64,000 bases of DNA from Candidatus Methanoperedens sp. (GCA_012026795.1 VEPM01000022.1:1-64000), one strand, 5' to 3'. Shown: positions 16,118-24,681, numbered from the stretch's first letter. Notes: a model not told the origin generated them from the letters alone. Numbers and translations are program-made.

Positions 16118-17410
16118 ATGTTTGAAACACTGACAATTACTTTAAGAGAAGGAATAGAAGCAGCGCTTGTAATTGGTATAATACTTGCATACCTTGGCAA
16201 GACCAATAAACAGGCGCTGAAAAAATATGTGTATGGTGGAATCATTGCGGCCGTAGCAGGAAGCATCGCAACTGCAATAGCAATCCAGATGCTTCTGGCA
16301 GAATGGAGTGAATTCATGGAAGGACTCATGTTTTTCATAGCAGCATTCTTCCTGGGAACGATGCTGATATGGATGCACCGCACCTCCAGGCATATTAAAC
16401 AGGATATCGAGCAGGGTGTCGAAAGTGCCCTTAATAAATCGCAGGCGCTTGGTGTGCTGGCACTTACTTTTTTTATGATATACAGGGAAGGCGCAGAAAT
16501 AGTATTGTTCCTCTCTGCAACGGCAAAAGAGGCAAATATAGGCTCGGCACTGGAAGGTGTCGCTGGTCTGGCACTGGCAGTCATGTTCGGCTACCTGTTC
16601 ATTAAAGGCAGCCTGAGAATGGATCTCGGAAGATTTTTCAAGATAACAGGCGTGATGCTTGCCGTAATAATCTTCCAGTTGATAATCGGCGGTATCCATG
16701 AATGGTCGGAAGTGGGAATTATAAACCTGAACCAGACCGGAATGAGTATAATAGGTCCCCTGGTGAAGGAGTCTGCATCCATTCTATTCACAGGAATAAT
16801 GCTTGGTTTCCTTGTGCTGTTGTTTGTGATGGTACCATGGAAGCAGATCAGCACCGAGGGCATTGAAGGAATTGAAAAAAGAAAAGCGCTCGGTGCCATG
16901 CGTAAAGAGAGAAACAGGAAAGCCACAGTGGGTATAGTAGCAGCATTTTTGATATTTGCTTTCGTGAGCGCCCAGATATCTGCGCTACCGTCCGGGGTAG
17001 ATCCAAAGCCTGAAAAAGTGAGCACATCAGGAAGCATGGTGAAGATCCCCGCAGCAAGCGCATCTGACGGGAATCTGCATAAATACGTTTGCGATATGCA
17101 GCATGCACCAGGCGAAGCCTGCCCGATGCATGGCAGTTCAGGCGAAGCAAATGTGAGGATCCTGGCTATGACAAAGAGCGATGGGAGCGTTGCCGTAGCT
17201 TATGATGCCTGCGCCCTGTGCGGCGCTGCAGGGTATGTACAGGAAGGAGACGAATTGATATGCAAGCGATGCGGCGCGCCCATTAATCGCGATAGCCTGG
17301 AAATGGGTGGAGGATGCAATCCCATCCCTCTTAATTCCACACTTGAGGGTGAACAGATTGTTATAAAAACCGGGGATATCAAAGAAAAAGCTGACCTTTT
17401 CAGGAATTAA
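16118..17410 (+). CDS. FTR1-family iron permease fused to a DUF2318 cysteine domain
   Basis: 430 residues from the ATG at 16118 (AAAGGTGA upstream). The N-terminal seven-span FTR1 part has both REGxE iron motifs, LREGIEAALV near the start and YREGAEIVLF in span 4. The C-terminal extracytoplasmic part is DUF2318: YVCDMQHAPGEACPMHG, then DACALCGAAGYVQEGDEL, CKRCGAPIN and GGGCNPIPL. The fused domain probably binds or oxidises iron before transport. The gene leads an operon with a PhnDCE-like transporter and is preceded by two DtxR-type palindromes, so iron repression is expected. Confidence 0.9.
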   Translation: MFETLTITLREGIEAALVIGIILAYLGKTNKQALKKYVYGGIIAAVAGSIATAIAIQMLLAEWSEFMEGLMFFIAAFFLGTMLIWMHRTSRHIKQDIEQGVESALNKSQALGVLALTFFMIYREGAEIVLFLSATAKEANIGSALEGVAGLALAVMFGYLFIKGSLRMDLGRFFKITGVMLAVIIFQLIIGGIHEWSEVGIINLNQTGMSIIGPLVKESASILFTGIMLGFLVLLFVMVPWKQISTEGIEGIEKRKALGAMRKERNRKATVGIVAAFLIFAFVSAQISALPSGVDPKPEKVSTSGSMVKIPAASASDGNLHKYVCDMQHAPGEACPMHGSSGEANVRILAMTKSDGSVAVAYDACALCGAAGYVQEGDELICKRCGAPINRDSLEMGGGCNPIPLNSTLEGEQIVIKTGDIKEKADLFRN

Positions 17411-17421
17411 AGGAGTTAAAA

Positions 17422-18396
17422 ATGAAAAAAACGATAATAATTGCTGCATTAATCATAGCAGCGGTCTTCTTATCTGGCTGCGTTACGCCAGAAGAAAAGC
17501 AAGTTGAACAAAAACAGCCCGGGACAACAACCCAGGAAACCAGACCAAAAATAACCATAGCTATCCTGCCCACGCAGCAAGCTGAAGAAATAATGCCCAA
17601 AGCAAAGGAACTTGAAAATTTCCTGGAATCAAGGGTAAATGCCGATATTGATGTGTATGTACCCATGAGCTACTCTGCTGTTGTCGAATCTCTCAGGTTC
17701 GGACATGCCCAGGTCGGCCTGATGAGCGCCTGGCCAATGGCTGCATCAGCAAAGCTGGCAGGAACCGATGTCGTGCTCTCTGAAATAAGAGAGGTCATAA
17801 TAGACGGTGAAAAGACAAACCAGACCTATTATTATTCATACTATGTTGTCATGAAAAATTCCAGCTATACAAAACTGGAAGATTTGAGAGGAAAAAGAGC
17901 CGTATATGCAAGCCTGACCTCCACTTCAGGCTACCTGTTCCCGGTTGCAAAACTGGTTGAGAAAGGATTAATATCAACACCGGCCCCGGGAAAAGAAGCC
18001 GATCCGAAGGAATTCTTTGGCACGGTTGCTACGCCTGGCGGCTATGGTCCCGCATGGGATACGCTGAAGCGGGGCCAGGCTGATGTAGGCGTGATAGCCG
18101 GGGATGTCTCAGGGACGCTCTTTAAGGAGATAATGGATAATACCCGCATAATAGAGACGCAGGGTCCCATTCCTTCGCATGGCGTGGTTTTTGGCAAAAA
18201 CCTCGAAGAACCTCTGAGGTCAGAACTGATAAATGCCTTCATGGAATTGAATGAACCTGAAAACAATGATCTTATGAGAAAATTGGTTTCGGCGATTTTC
18301 GTCGGATTCAAAAAAACAAGCAATGAGGAGCATCTTGCAGGTTTAAACACCGCCCTGAATGCTACGGGCTACAAACTCACGGAAAAACTGGGATAA
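17422..18396 (+). CDS. PhnD-family ABC transporter substrate-binding lipoprotein
   Basis: A 324-residue lipoprotein; the signal peptide ends in LSGCVTPEE. The mature part has the PhnD fold marks YSAVVESLRFGHAQVGLMSAW and GVIAGDVSGTLFKE. PhnD proteins bind phosphonate, phosphite or other oxyanions. Twelve nt separate it from the FTR1 gene and a single base from the ATPase gene. Its place in an iron-box operon suggests that the ligand is linked to iron, for instance a phosphonate or an iron-bound anion; this is inference. Confidence 0.85.
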   Translation: MKKTIIIAALIIAAVFLSGCVTPEEKQVEQKQPGTTTQETRPKITIAILPTQQAEEIMPKAKELENFLESRVNADIDVYVPMSYSAVVESLRFGHAQVGLMSAWPMAASAKLAGTDVVLSEIREVIIDGEKTNQTYYYSYYVVMKNSSYTKLEDLRGKRAVYASLTSTSGYLFPVAKLVEKGLISTPAPGKEADPKEFFGTVATPGGYGPAWDTLKRGQADVGVIAGDVSGTLFKEIMDNTRIIETQGPIPSHGVVFGKNLEEPLRSELINAFMELNEPENNDLMRKLVSAIFVGFKKTSNEEHLAGLNTALNATGYKLTEKLG

Positions 18397-18397
18397 C

Positions 18398-19114
18398 ATG
18401 GAAGAATATGCGGTAGAGCTTCGCAATGTGTGGTATGCACCTGACAGGGGCAACCACACCCTTAAGAATATTGACTTAAAGATAAAGCGCGGCGCGAGCA
18501 TTGCTCTAATCGGGCCAAGCGGTTCCGGAAAGACCACGCTTTTCAAGATAATCACCCGTCTCCTGGAACCGTGCAGCGGGTCAGTACGTATCAAAGGGAG
18601 CACCGGGGAGCTTGAAAAACATAAAGTCGGTTATATCCCGCAGCAGCTCGGCCTGGTTCGAAGCCGTACAGCTCTTGAGAATGTCCTTATAGGCGCCCAC
18701 TCCAGAATAGGATTTACAGGTACCTTGTTTGGAGTGTTCCCGAAAAAAGAAGTGGAACTTGCTTTGAAATACTTGGACATGGTGGGCATTGCACCCAAAG
18801 CTGGCATGAAAGTCTATACCTTAAGCGGTGGGGAGAGGCAAAGAGTAGCTATCGCCAGGGCATTGATGCAGGAACCGGAGATTATTCTTGCAGATGAATT
18901 TGTTTCTAACCTTGATATTGTAACTGGCAGGGAGATAATGGACATGATGATAAAAATAAAAGGAAAGGATACTACATTAATAATTGCAACGCATGATATT
19001 AATCTGGCCCGTGATTATAGTGAAACCACTGTGATCATGAAAAATGGGACCAGGATTGGAGAGATAAGTTCAGGGGAGCTTGACCAGGATAAGGTAAAGG
19101 ATGTATTCACCTAA
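18398..19114 (+). CDS. PhnC-family ABC transporter ATPase
   Basis: 238 residues from the ATG at 18398. Walker A is GPSGSGKTT, the Q-loop region is GYIPQQLGLV, the signature LSGGERQRVAIARAL and Walker B IILADEF. It energises uptake of the substrate bound by the PhnD-like lipoprotein. It overlaps the permease gene by 14 nt. An upstream frame extension would run into the end of the lipoprotein gene and is not needed. Confidence 0.9.
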   Translation: MEEYAVELRNVWYAPDRGNHTLKNIDLKIKRGASIALIGPSGSGKTTLFKIITRLLEPCSGSVRIKGSTGELEKHKVGYIPQQLGLVRSRTALENVLIGAHSRIGFTGTLFGVFPKKEVELALKYLDMVGIAPKAGMKVYTLSGGERQRVAIARALMQEPEIILADEFVSNLDIVTGREIMDMMIKIKGKDTTLIIATHDINLARDYSETTVIMKNGTRIGEISSGELDQDKVKDVFT

Positions 19115-19868
19115 TATAGTTAGTAAAGTACTTTTTTCAGGAATTGTATTATATCTGGCTTATTCTATAGGATTTTTCGACACCGAGAAAATTTACTCGG
19201 GAAGTAAGAATCTCATCGTTTTTTCAGGCGACCTCTATCCGCCCGATTTCAGAGTTGCCGGAACTTTATTGTACTCATTATTCGAAACCATCCGGATGGC
19301 TCTTATGGGCACTATATTGGGATTTATTGCAGCTTTTCCTCTTGGACTTCTTGGAGCCCGCAACATATCGGGAAGAAGCATAAGCGCGTTTGTCAGGCTG
19401 GTCCTCGGAGCTATAAGGACCATACCTGCGCTGCTGTGGGCGATAATATTTGTCGTAGCTTTCGGCCTTGGGCCTCTTCCCGGAACATTAGGTCTTGCGA
19501 TATATTCCGTTGGCTACCTGAGCAAGCTCTACTACGAAGCGTTTGAGGCAGTTGACCAGGAAGTCATCGGGGCTGTCAGGGCAACGGGAATATCCCGTCT
19601 GAAGGAGATACGCTTCGTAATTATTCCTGAATCAATGAATCATATCCTGAGCCAGCTTTTCTTCATGTTCGAATACAATGTCAGGTCTTCTGCCATACTT
19701 GGCTTTGTAGGCGCCGGAGGCATAGGGTTCTACATGATGAACTACATCCAGCTTTTCCAGTACCAGCGACTTACAACTGCAATTCTGCTAACACTGGCAG
19801 TGGTATTGATCATCGACTTTGTAAGTGCCAGGATCAGGGACAAGTTCCTAACACAAATGCCTTATTAG
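19101..19868 (+). CDS. PhnE-family ABC transporter permease
   Basis: A 255-residue permease with about six spans and the EAA-like coupling loop RATGISRLKEIRFVIIPE. The C-terminal half carries FVGAGGIGFYMMNY, typical of PhnE. It completes the PhnDCE-like transporter of the iron-box operon. A second pair of DtxR-like palindromes starts at its stop codon, which may serve the next transcript. Confidence 0.88.
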   Translation: MYSPNIVSKVLFSGIVLYLAYSIGFFDTEKIYSGSKNLIVFSGDLYPPDFRVAGTLLYSLFETIRMALMGTILGFIAAFPLGLLGARNISGRSISAFVRLVLGAIRTIPALLWAIIFVVAFGLGPLPGTLGLAIYSVGYLSKLYYEAFEAVDQEVIGAVRATGISRLKEIRFVIIPESMNHILSQLFFMFEYNVRSSAILGFVGAGGIGFYMMNYIQLFQYQRLTTAILLTLAVVLIIDFVSARIRDKFLTQMPY

Positions 19869-19878
19869 GTTATCCTAA
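19865..19878. promoter_or_regulatory. DtxR-type iron box at the end of the iron operon
   Basis: TTAGG-TTAT-CCTAA, perfect 5-4-5, overlapping the last codons of the permease gene. This is as close to the DtxR consensus as the copy before FTR1. It would control whatever starts downstream, now a 56-residue ORF and a decayed ABC ATPase. Confidence 0.62.
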
Positions 19879-19886
19879 ATAATAAA

Positions 19887-19900
19887 TTCGTAAAACCGAA
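19887..19900. promoter_or_regulatory. Degenerate DtxR-like palindrome
   Basis: TTCGTAAAACCGAA matches the FTR1 upstream site TTCGGATAACCGAA at 12 of 14 positions. The pairing of a TTAGG box with a TTCGG box, seen upstream of FTR1, is thus repeated here in reverse order. Confidence 0.45.
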
Positions 19901-20017
19901 TGATTTATATGTTAACAAAACAATTACTGGCTGATATGTCTAACCCGGACCAACTCCTATCCTATCTGTTAAGACTGTTTTTAGGGTTAGGTATATCCCC
20001 TGCTATGGGGTGATGGC

Positions 20018-20188
20018 ATGATAGAAGCATTAAGAATAAATCTCAAAAATGAAAAAGATGCAGAATTCATCATCGGTAAAATTCTCGCTCTCGTAAACTG
20101 CAATAATAAAACCAAAAATGTAGAGGTCCAGAATGAGTTCTACAAGTACGACCCAAAAACTCCGATAATCCGGATTTTCGTGGACTGA
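20018..20188 (+). CDS. Short ORF, 56 residues, unknown function
   Basis: ATG at 20018 preceded by GGGGTGATG, encoding MIEALRINLKNEKDAE through IIRIFVD. It is hydrophilic, has no membrane span and one cysteine (LVNCNN). I do not recognise it. It lies between the DtxR-like boxes and a decayed ABC ATPase and may itself be a remnant of a lost operon. Confidence 0.45.
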   Translation: MIEALRINLKNEKDAEFIIGKILALVNCNNKTKNVEVQNEFYKYDPKTPIIRIFVD

Positions 20189-20195
20189 TAGTTAT

Positions 20196-20612
20196 TTGAA
20201 CCTGATAGGATGCCTCGATTCACCAACAAGCGGCTCTTTGCTGGTGAATGGAATTGAGACAACGAAGCCTGGCCAGAAGGAAAGAACGCGTTTTCGGCGC
20301 GAGAACATCGGTCTTGTTTTCCAGCAATTCCACATTGGGATGGAACACAGGCTGAATCACCTGTCCTCCCAGCTTTCCGGCGGGGAACAGCAGCGCGTGT
20401 GCATAGCGAGGGCGCTTATCAACCAGCCTCAGATTATATTAGCGGATGAGCCCACAGGAAATCTTGATAAAAATAATGAGGAAGCAGTTCTTGATATATT
20501 CAGGAAACTCCACAGCGAAGGAAGAACGATTGTGATCGTGACCCATAATCCTGAAATAGGAGAAATGGGGGACAAAATAATACGAATATCCCACGGTGAA
20601 GTAAAGTATTAA
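20196..20612 (+). pseudogene. Decayed LolD/MacB-type ABC ATPase
   Basis: The remaining frame starts NLIGCLDSPTSGSLLVNG, the sequence normally right after Walker A, so Walker A is gone. After the Q-loop LVFQQFH it jumps to GMEHRLNHLSSQLSGGEQQR, so about 40 residues of the helical domain are also missing. Signature (LSGGEQQRVCIARAL), Walker B (IILADEPTGN) and H-loop (VIVTHN) are intact. Without a P-loop it cannot hydrolyse ATP. No partner permease follows. I read it as a pseudogene with a 5' truncation and an internal deletion. Confidence 0.8.
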
Positions 20613-20701
20613 TTGTATTGGGTCCTTATGATTAATTCGGAGTTCAAACGCTGCTGTCAAATGTCAATTTCAAAGCTGAAAGCCAGGAGGTAATCCGCTT
20701 T

Positions 20702-21205
20702 CTATTTGATTTTGACAATAATCTTCTTCCTCGTTACGGGAATTAATTTTTTCCATTCGATTGTGCAGTCTTTTTCTATCTTAAAATCCTCGGTTGTTGA
20801 ATTTGGTGAGTTCCCGTTAACTTCATAGAGGTAAAGCCCATCTTCTCCATCGATAGCCATAACAAACTCTTTGCCCCCAACCGTTTTTAATTCTACCCCG
20901 GATACTCTTCTCAGGGCTTCCAGAATACTTGAACCTTTTTGCAGATCAATCGTGTGTGAGTCGGCAAGTTCATCAAGCATTCCGTATATGTTTTTTATTT
21001 TACTGCCAAGCACATGTGTTTTGCCAAACTTCCTTATTTCAATTAGATTTGCCCTCTCCAGAAGCTTAGCATGTTTAGCCACTACCGGAACAGAGAGATT
21101 TAATTCTTTTGCAATACCTGTGATATGCATTTCTTTCTTAGCCAATATTCTCAGCATTTTCGACCGCGTAGTACTGCTGAGTGCTTTAAAAATATCGTTA
21201 GCCAT
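20702..21205 (-). CDS. ArsR-like winged-helix regulator
   Basis: 167 residues starting MANDIFKALSSTTRS at 21205, the normal ArsR opening; longer upstream extensions look non-native. The HTH follows (HITGIAKELNLSVPVVAKHAKLLERANLIEIRK, split here into helix and wing). The C-terminal half is a separate domain of unknown type ending TRKKIIVKIK. An AT-rich AAATATTTAAC box about 25 bp upstream and no ribosome site suggest a leaderless mRNA. It is divergent from cbtBA, so it may control cobalt uptake. Confidence 0.78.
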   Translation of the reverse strand: MANDIFKALSSTTRSKMLRILAKKEMHITGIAKELNLSVPVVAKHAKLLERANLIEIRKFGKTHVLGSKIKNIYGMLDELADSHTIDLQKGSSILEALRRVSGVELKTVGGKEFVMAIDGEDGLYLYEVNGNSPNSTTEDFKIEKDCTIEWKKLIPVTRKKIIVKIK

Positions 21206-21280
21206 ATGGGTAACAAGTATTGCTTGAATTGTTAAATATTTTACTCCTTCATGATCATCTAAGTTAATTGAGGTATAATA

Positions 21281-21484
21281 ATGACAGAAATGATTAGTGA
21301 ATACAGGCATGGATATAAGTATCGATATGAATTGGACTATGTAATGCTCGCAAAGCTTGCTATAATTTTTCTTACCATCGCCATTGCGATTTATATAATA
21401 GGATTTTCAAACTTTGAAAGCTTTCCAGCATTCCACGAGGGATTTCATGACCTACGCCACGCAGCAGGCTTCCCCTGCCATTAA
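21281..21484 (+). CDS. cbtB: Cobalt transporter subunit CbtB
   Basis: A 67-residue protein with one span (about 22-42) and the CbtB C-terminal metal motif FHEGFHDLRHAAGFPCH, rich in His with a terminal Cys. CbtB works with CbtA in predicted cobalt uptake. It overlaps cbtA by 38 nt. Divergent from the ArsR-like regulator across a 75-bp gap. Confidence 0.87.
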   Translation: MTEMISEYRHGYKYRYELDYVMLAKLAIIFLTIAIAIYIIGFSNFESFPAFHEGFHDLRHAAGFPCH

Positions 21485-22199
21485 AGGCTCACTGGATTTC
21501 TTATCAATTCTGAAAGCAGGAATTGTAACAGGTATGGTTGCAGGCACAGCTCTCGGAGGACTTCTCCTTTTATTCCTGACGCCAATCATATTGGAAGCAG
21601 AAACTTACGAAATCCAGATACCTGATTCCCATCCATTAATTCCACGAAATATTGTTCACTTCTGGACATTCGCCGGAGCAATAATGCTTGGAATCCTCTA
21701 TTCTATAATATTCACTTTCGTGTATACTATGGTTCAACACAGGATTCCTGTAAAAAACGCTGAGTTTAAAAGTCTGATTATGGCTTTAAACGGTTTTTTA
21801 GTAGCGGTGCTTGTCCCTTCTCTCTATTTGCCGCCTGACCCGCCTGGCATGGAAACCTCGCTATCTGTGATGACAAGGCAAAGCATCTTTATCGCTATGA
21901 TCATTGCTGGTATTCTTGCTTCAATAGCCTTCTGGATTATTTATTCACATTTATCCCGGAAATATAATCCCATGTCCGGGCTTTCAACAGGAGCAATTGC
22001 CTTTGTCGTCATAATTATCACTGCCTTCTTATTGTTTCCTCCTAATTCCAGCATACCTTCAATTCCTTCAGATTTACTATGGAAATACAGGGTCGAGAGC
22101 CTTGGAGTTATGTTTACTTTCTGGGTAACTATGGGAGTAATGGTTAATACCATGCTGGAATATTTTAGACCACACATTAGGATTTCAGAAACAGGATAA
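21447..22199 (+). CDS. cbtA: Cobalt transporter subunit CbtA
   Basis: 250 residues from the ATG at 21447, which has GAGGGAT upstream. Five to six spans and the CbtA start LKAGIVTGMVAGTALGG are visible, with an acidic/His loop (ITLEAETYEI-like, DSHPLIPR) after span 1. Partner of CbtB. Methanogen-type metabolism needs cobalt for corrinoids. I see no cobalamin riboswitch in the short upstream gap; the ArsR-like protein next door is the likely regulator. Confidence 0.85.
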   Translation: MTYATQQASPAIKGSLDFLSILKAGIVTGMVAGTALGGLLLLFLTPIILEAETYEIQIPDSHPLIPRNIVHFWTFAGAIMLGILYSIIFTFVYTMVQHRIPVKNAEFKSLIMALNGFLVAVLVPSLYLPPDPPGMETSLSVMTRQSIFIAMIIAGILASIAFWIIYSHLSRKYNPMSGLSTGAIAFVVIIITAFLLFPPNSSIPSIPSDLLWKYRVESLGVMFTFWVTMGVMVNTMLEYFRPHIRISETG

Positions 22200-22206
22200 T
22201 ACATAT

Positions 22207-22276
22207 CCCACTGTGAAGTACCCACTGTGAAGTACCCACTGTGAAGTACCCACTGTGAAATACCCACCGTGAAGTA
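22207..22276. repeat. Five tandem 14-bp repeats (CCCACTGTGAAGTA)
   Basis: Units at 22207, 22221, 22235, 22249 and 22263; units 1-3 are identical, unit 4 has one change (AAATA) and unit 5 one change (ACCGT). They lie between cbtA and the DtxR-family gene, ending 36 bp before its ATG. Each unit resembles the right part of the TTTACA-N5-TGTAAA operator (CCCATTGTAAAGTA), matching 12 of 14 bases, so the array may be a string of half-sites. Confidence 0.85.
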
Positions 22277-22312
22277 AACTATTAGTCATCAAGAAGCCTA
22301 CTGAAATCATAT

Positions 22313-22978
22313 ATGACAAAAGAATCCCCAAGGATAGAAGAATATCTGGAGTATATATATAAACTGCAGGAGATACATGAATCCGCCACCACTTCGAAAT
22401 TAGCAGAACGCCTGGAGTTAAGCCCTTCATCCGTCTCAGAGATGCTAAAGCAGCTCGAACAGAAGGGACTTGTGAAGTACGCTGAGAAAGGAGTAGTGTT
22501 GACAGGAGAAGGTGAACTAAAAGCCAGGAAAGTGATACGAAAACATCGCCTTTCTGAGCGTCTGCTTACGGATATTCTGGGTTTTAAATGGGATAAAGTG
22601 CATGAAGAAGCATGCAGGCTTGAACACGATATAAGTCCTGAAATGGAGGAAAAAATCGAAGAGAAACTGGGTAATCCCAAAACATGCCCTCATGGTTATC
22701 CGATACCTGATAAAGAAGGGTTGATAATTCAAGATAACACTGTAAAACTTTCAGAACTCAAAGCAAATGAAAAAGGAGTCATTATAAGCGTTTTTGAGGA
22801 GAACTCCGAGATGCTGCAGTATCTGGGAAGCCTTGGATTATATCCCCAGGTTGAGGTTGAGATAAAGAGCATTTCTCCGTTTGGGGGACCGATTCTGATC
22901 ATGGTGTCAGGGGAAGAGAAATCGCTTGGAAAGGAACTTACCGAAAAGATATTAGTACAAAAATCAGGAATGATTTGA
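22313..22978 (+). CDS. DtxR/MntR-family metal-dependent repressor
   Basis: A 221-residue three-domain regulator. The winged helix is at about residues 6-70 (SATTSKLAERLELSPSSVSEML). The dimer and metal domain at about 70-140 has RKHRLSERLL, HEEACRLEHDIS and CPHGYPIP. The C-terminal SH3/FeoA-like domain starts LSELKANEKGVI. Such proteins repress uptake genes when bound to Fe(II) or Mn(II). The TTAGG-N4-CCTAA boxes at 16091 and 19865 are its probable targets. Its own upstream region holds the 14-bp tandem array. Confidence 0.9.
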   Translation: MTKESPRIEEYLEYIYKLQEIHESATTSKLAERLELSPSSVSEMLKQLEQKGLVKYAEKGVVLTGEGELKARKVIRKHRLSERLLTDILGFKWDKVHEEACRLEHDISPEMEEKIEEKLGNPKTCPHGYPIPDKEGLIIQDNTVKLSELKANEKGVIISVFEENSEMLQYLGSLGLYPQVEVEIKSISPFGGPILIMVSGEEKSLGKELTEKILVQKSGMI

Positions 22979-22988
22979 ATGAAAAAGA

Positions 22989-23007
22989 TGTCCTCAAAAA
23001 GAGGACA
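22989..23007 (-). terminator. Hairpin terminator for the polyferredoxin gene
   Basis: TGTCCTC, loop AAAAA, GAGGACA: a 7-bp perfect stem between convergent genes. Read on the minus strand it is followed by a T-rich tract (TCTTTTTC), as expected for termination of the gene ending at 23010; it could also serve the DtxR gene. Confidence 0.65.
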
Positions 23008-23009
23008 AT

Positions 23010-24662
23010 TTAATGGCCGCGTGCTGCCATAGGTACGGTGTACATCCACAGGGCTATCAATCCGAACATCAGCATCAGCACTATATAAGGCAAAACCGAT
23101 GATTTCGAATTGGGATTATTCTGCGATATTTTGTATGCTGTGTAAATACTTCCCAGAACTCCCAGTACCGAAAGGATATACTGGATTATCTGAATCGTGG
23201 GCATATTCAGGATCGATGGATCACCTGTAATATTCCATCCCACAAGCGAAGCTGAGGTATATATTACAGACAAGCCTTCACCCAGGAAATGCTTTGCATT
23301 GTGGGCAAGGTGTATTCCAAGTCCCAGGGGGATAAGAGCATATCCATAGCGAACGAAGTTGGAAAGTGTTGTTTCCGCAGGAACGTCCATATCAATGTTC
23401 AATTGCGCAGATGAGTCAGAGATTACATTTGTATTCTGTGTTTTTGTCGGCAATATACCCGAAATGAAACTTGCACCCAGCATTAACAGGAGAGCTATTA
23501 CCATTGCTGCTGCAAACATTATTGTCCATGCAATTGTGAAATTGGCGATGCCAGTGGTGCTTTCAAACCATTCCATGAACGGCCCCCATACTTCAAGCAT
23601 GACTACGGTCTGGACTACCACGATCCCGATAAGGGCTGTTGCAAGGAAAGATTCTTCAAACCGCGGTTTCTTTATGAACCAGAGTTCACTTGTAGGAGGT
23701 CGCGGCGTTATTCTTATGGCATCAGAATGGCATGTCTTTATGCAGTTTGAGCAGAAATTGCAGAACCTGTTTGAATCCATTGTTCTCGGATACTCGAACA
23801 TTGAGCATCCTGCAACCTTCCCGTCTCCTTTAAAGCATGTCGGAGTCTTGCAGGCTTTGCATTTTTCGCTGTCAGCCCGCAGTTCCAGCGCCGAACTCAT
23901 GGAATAATTGCTTGACAGGCCGCCCAGGAAACACAGATAGCGGCACCAGGCTCTCCGTTCATATACTGCGCCCATAAGGACTACGCCGATGAACACGAAA
24001 AGCAGGAGATAGCCAGTGTTCCTTGGATTTTCCACAAGCCCGAGTACTGAATCAACCCAGGTTATTACCAGGAAAGCAAATATTATGATCCAGACACCAT
24101 AAGTCTGGAGGAATTTTGGAACTTTCCTATGCATCCCCACATTTCTTTGCACTTCATCACTGATTCGTGACATGGGACAAACTGAGCACCATAATCTTCC
24201 GAAAACAAGGAACAGGACCGGCAAGATTGGCCACAGGAATATCCATACCATTACAGAGCCGAAATTAAGAGCTGTTTCCTCAGGTCCAAAAAACAGCTGG
24301 ATGACAAGGATGCCAAATATTAACATTGTTGGCAAAACAAATATCAATGGGTACCATTTGCTTTTTAAAAGGGATTTAATCTGAGGATTATTAAGGAAAT
24401 TTATTTTACTGAGCTTCCCGGTGTTGAATGCAACAAATCCTAAAGCCACTATGGCAAGGAGGAACAAAGCTATGACTGACCAGTTGACCTGTCCTTCCAT
24501 GGAGTGACCGCCTTCACTTGTTGTGGCTGCATGATCTGATGCAGGCATGTCGCCCATATCCATATTTCCCATGTCCATACCCTGTTCATTTGCAACAGCT
24601 GGCAAAACGAAAGCAGCCAGCAGCAAAATCGTATATATAATTAACAATTTTTGAGGTTTCAT
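23010..24662 (-). CDS. NapH/CcoG-like polyferredoxin membrane protein with Met-rich exported N-terminus
   Basis: 550 residues. A signal peptide is followed by a Met/Asp/His-rich segment (GMDMGNMDMGDMPASDH) facing outside, several spans, and NapH-type motifs: GRLWCSVCPMSRI, WCRYLCFLGG, then ferredoxin-like CKACKTPTCFKGDGKVAGC and CNFCSNCIKTC. Four C-terminal spans follow. Related CcoG proteins reduce Cu(II) during oxidase assembly; the Met-rich tail fits copper handling, but NapH-type quinol oxidation is also possible. Three palindromic operators spaced 20 bp lie upstream. A shorter paralogue lies at 24868. Confidence 0.85.
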   Translation of the reverse strand: MKPQKLLIIYTILLLAAFVLPAVANEQGMDMGNMDMGDMPASDHAATTSEGGHSMEGQVNWSVIALFLLAIVALGFVAFNTGKLSKINFLNNPQIKSLLKSKWYPLIFVLPTMLIFGILVIQLFFGPEETALNFGSVMVWIFLWPILPVLFLVFGRLWCSVCPMSRISDEVQRNVGMHRKVPKFLQTYGVWIIIFAFLVITWVDSVLGLVENPRNTGYLLLFVFIGVVLMGAVYERRAWCRYLCFLGGLSSNYSMSSALELRADSEKCKACKTPTCFKGDGKVAGCSMFEYPRTMDSNRFCNFCSNCIKTCHSDAIRITPRPPTSELWFIKKPRFEESFLATALIGIVVVQTVVMLEVWGPFMEWFESTTGIANFTIAWTIMFAAAMVIALLLMLGASFISGILPTKTQNTNVISDSSAQLNIDMDVPAETTLSNFVRYGYALIPLGLGIHLAHNAKHFLGEGLSVIYTSASLVGWNITGDPSILNMPTIQIIQYILSVLGVLGSIYTAYKISQNNPNSKSSVLPYIVLMLMFGLIALWMYTVPMAARGH

Positions 24663-24681
24663 ATATATCTCATAATCCCGG

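Noticed and set aside
16142-16699. Long minus-strand frame opposite the FTR1 gene
   Set aside because: Antisense shadow with Cys/Tyr/His-rich composition and no ribosome site or family motif.
22207-22276. Tandem 14-bp array as a CRISPR or replication iteron
   Set aside because: Units are contiguous without spacers and no replication initiator gene is nearby; a regulatory array fits better.
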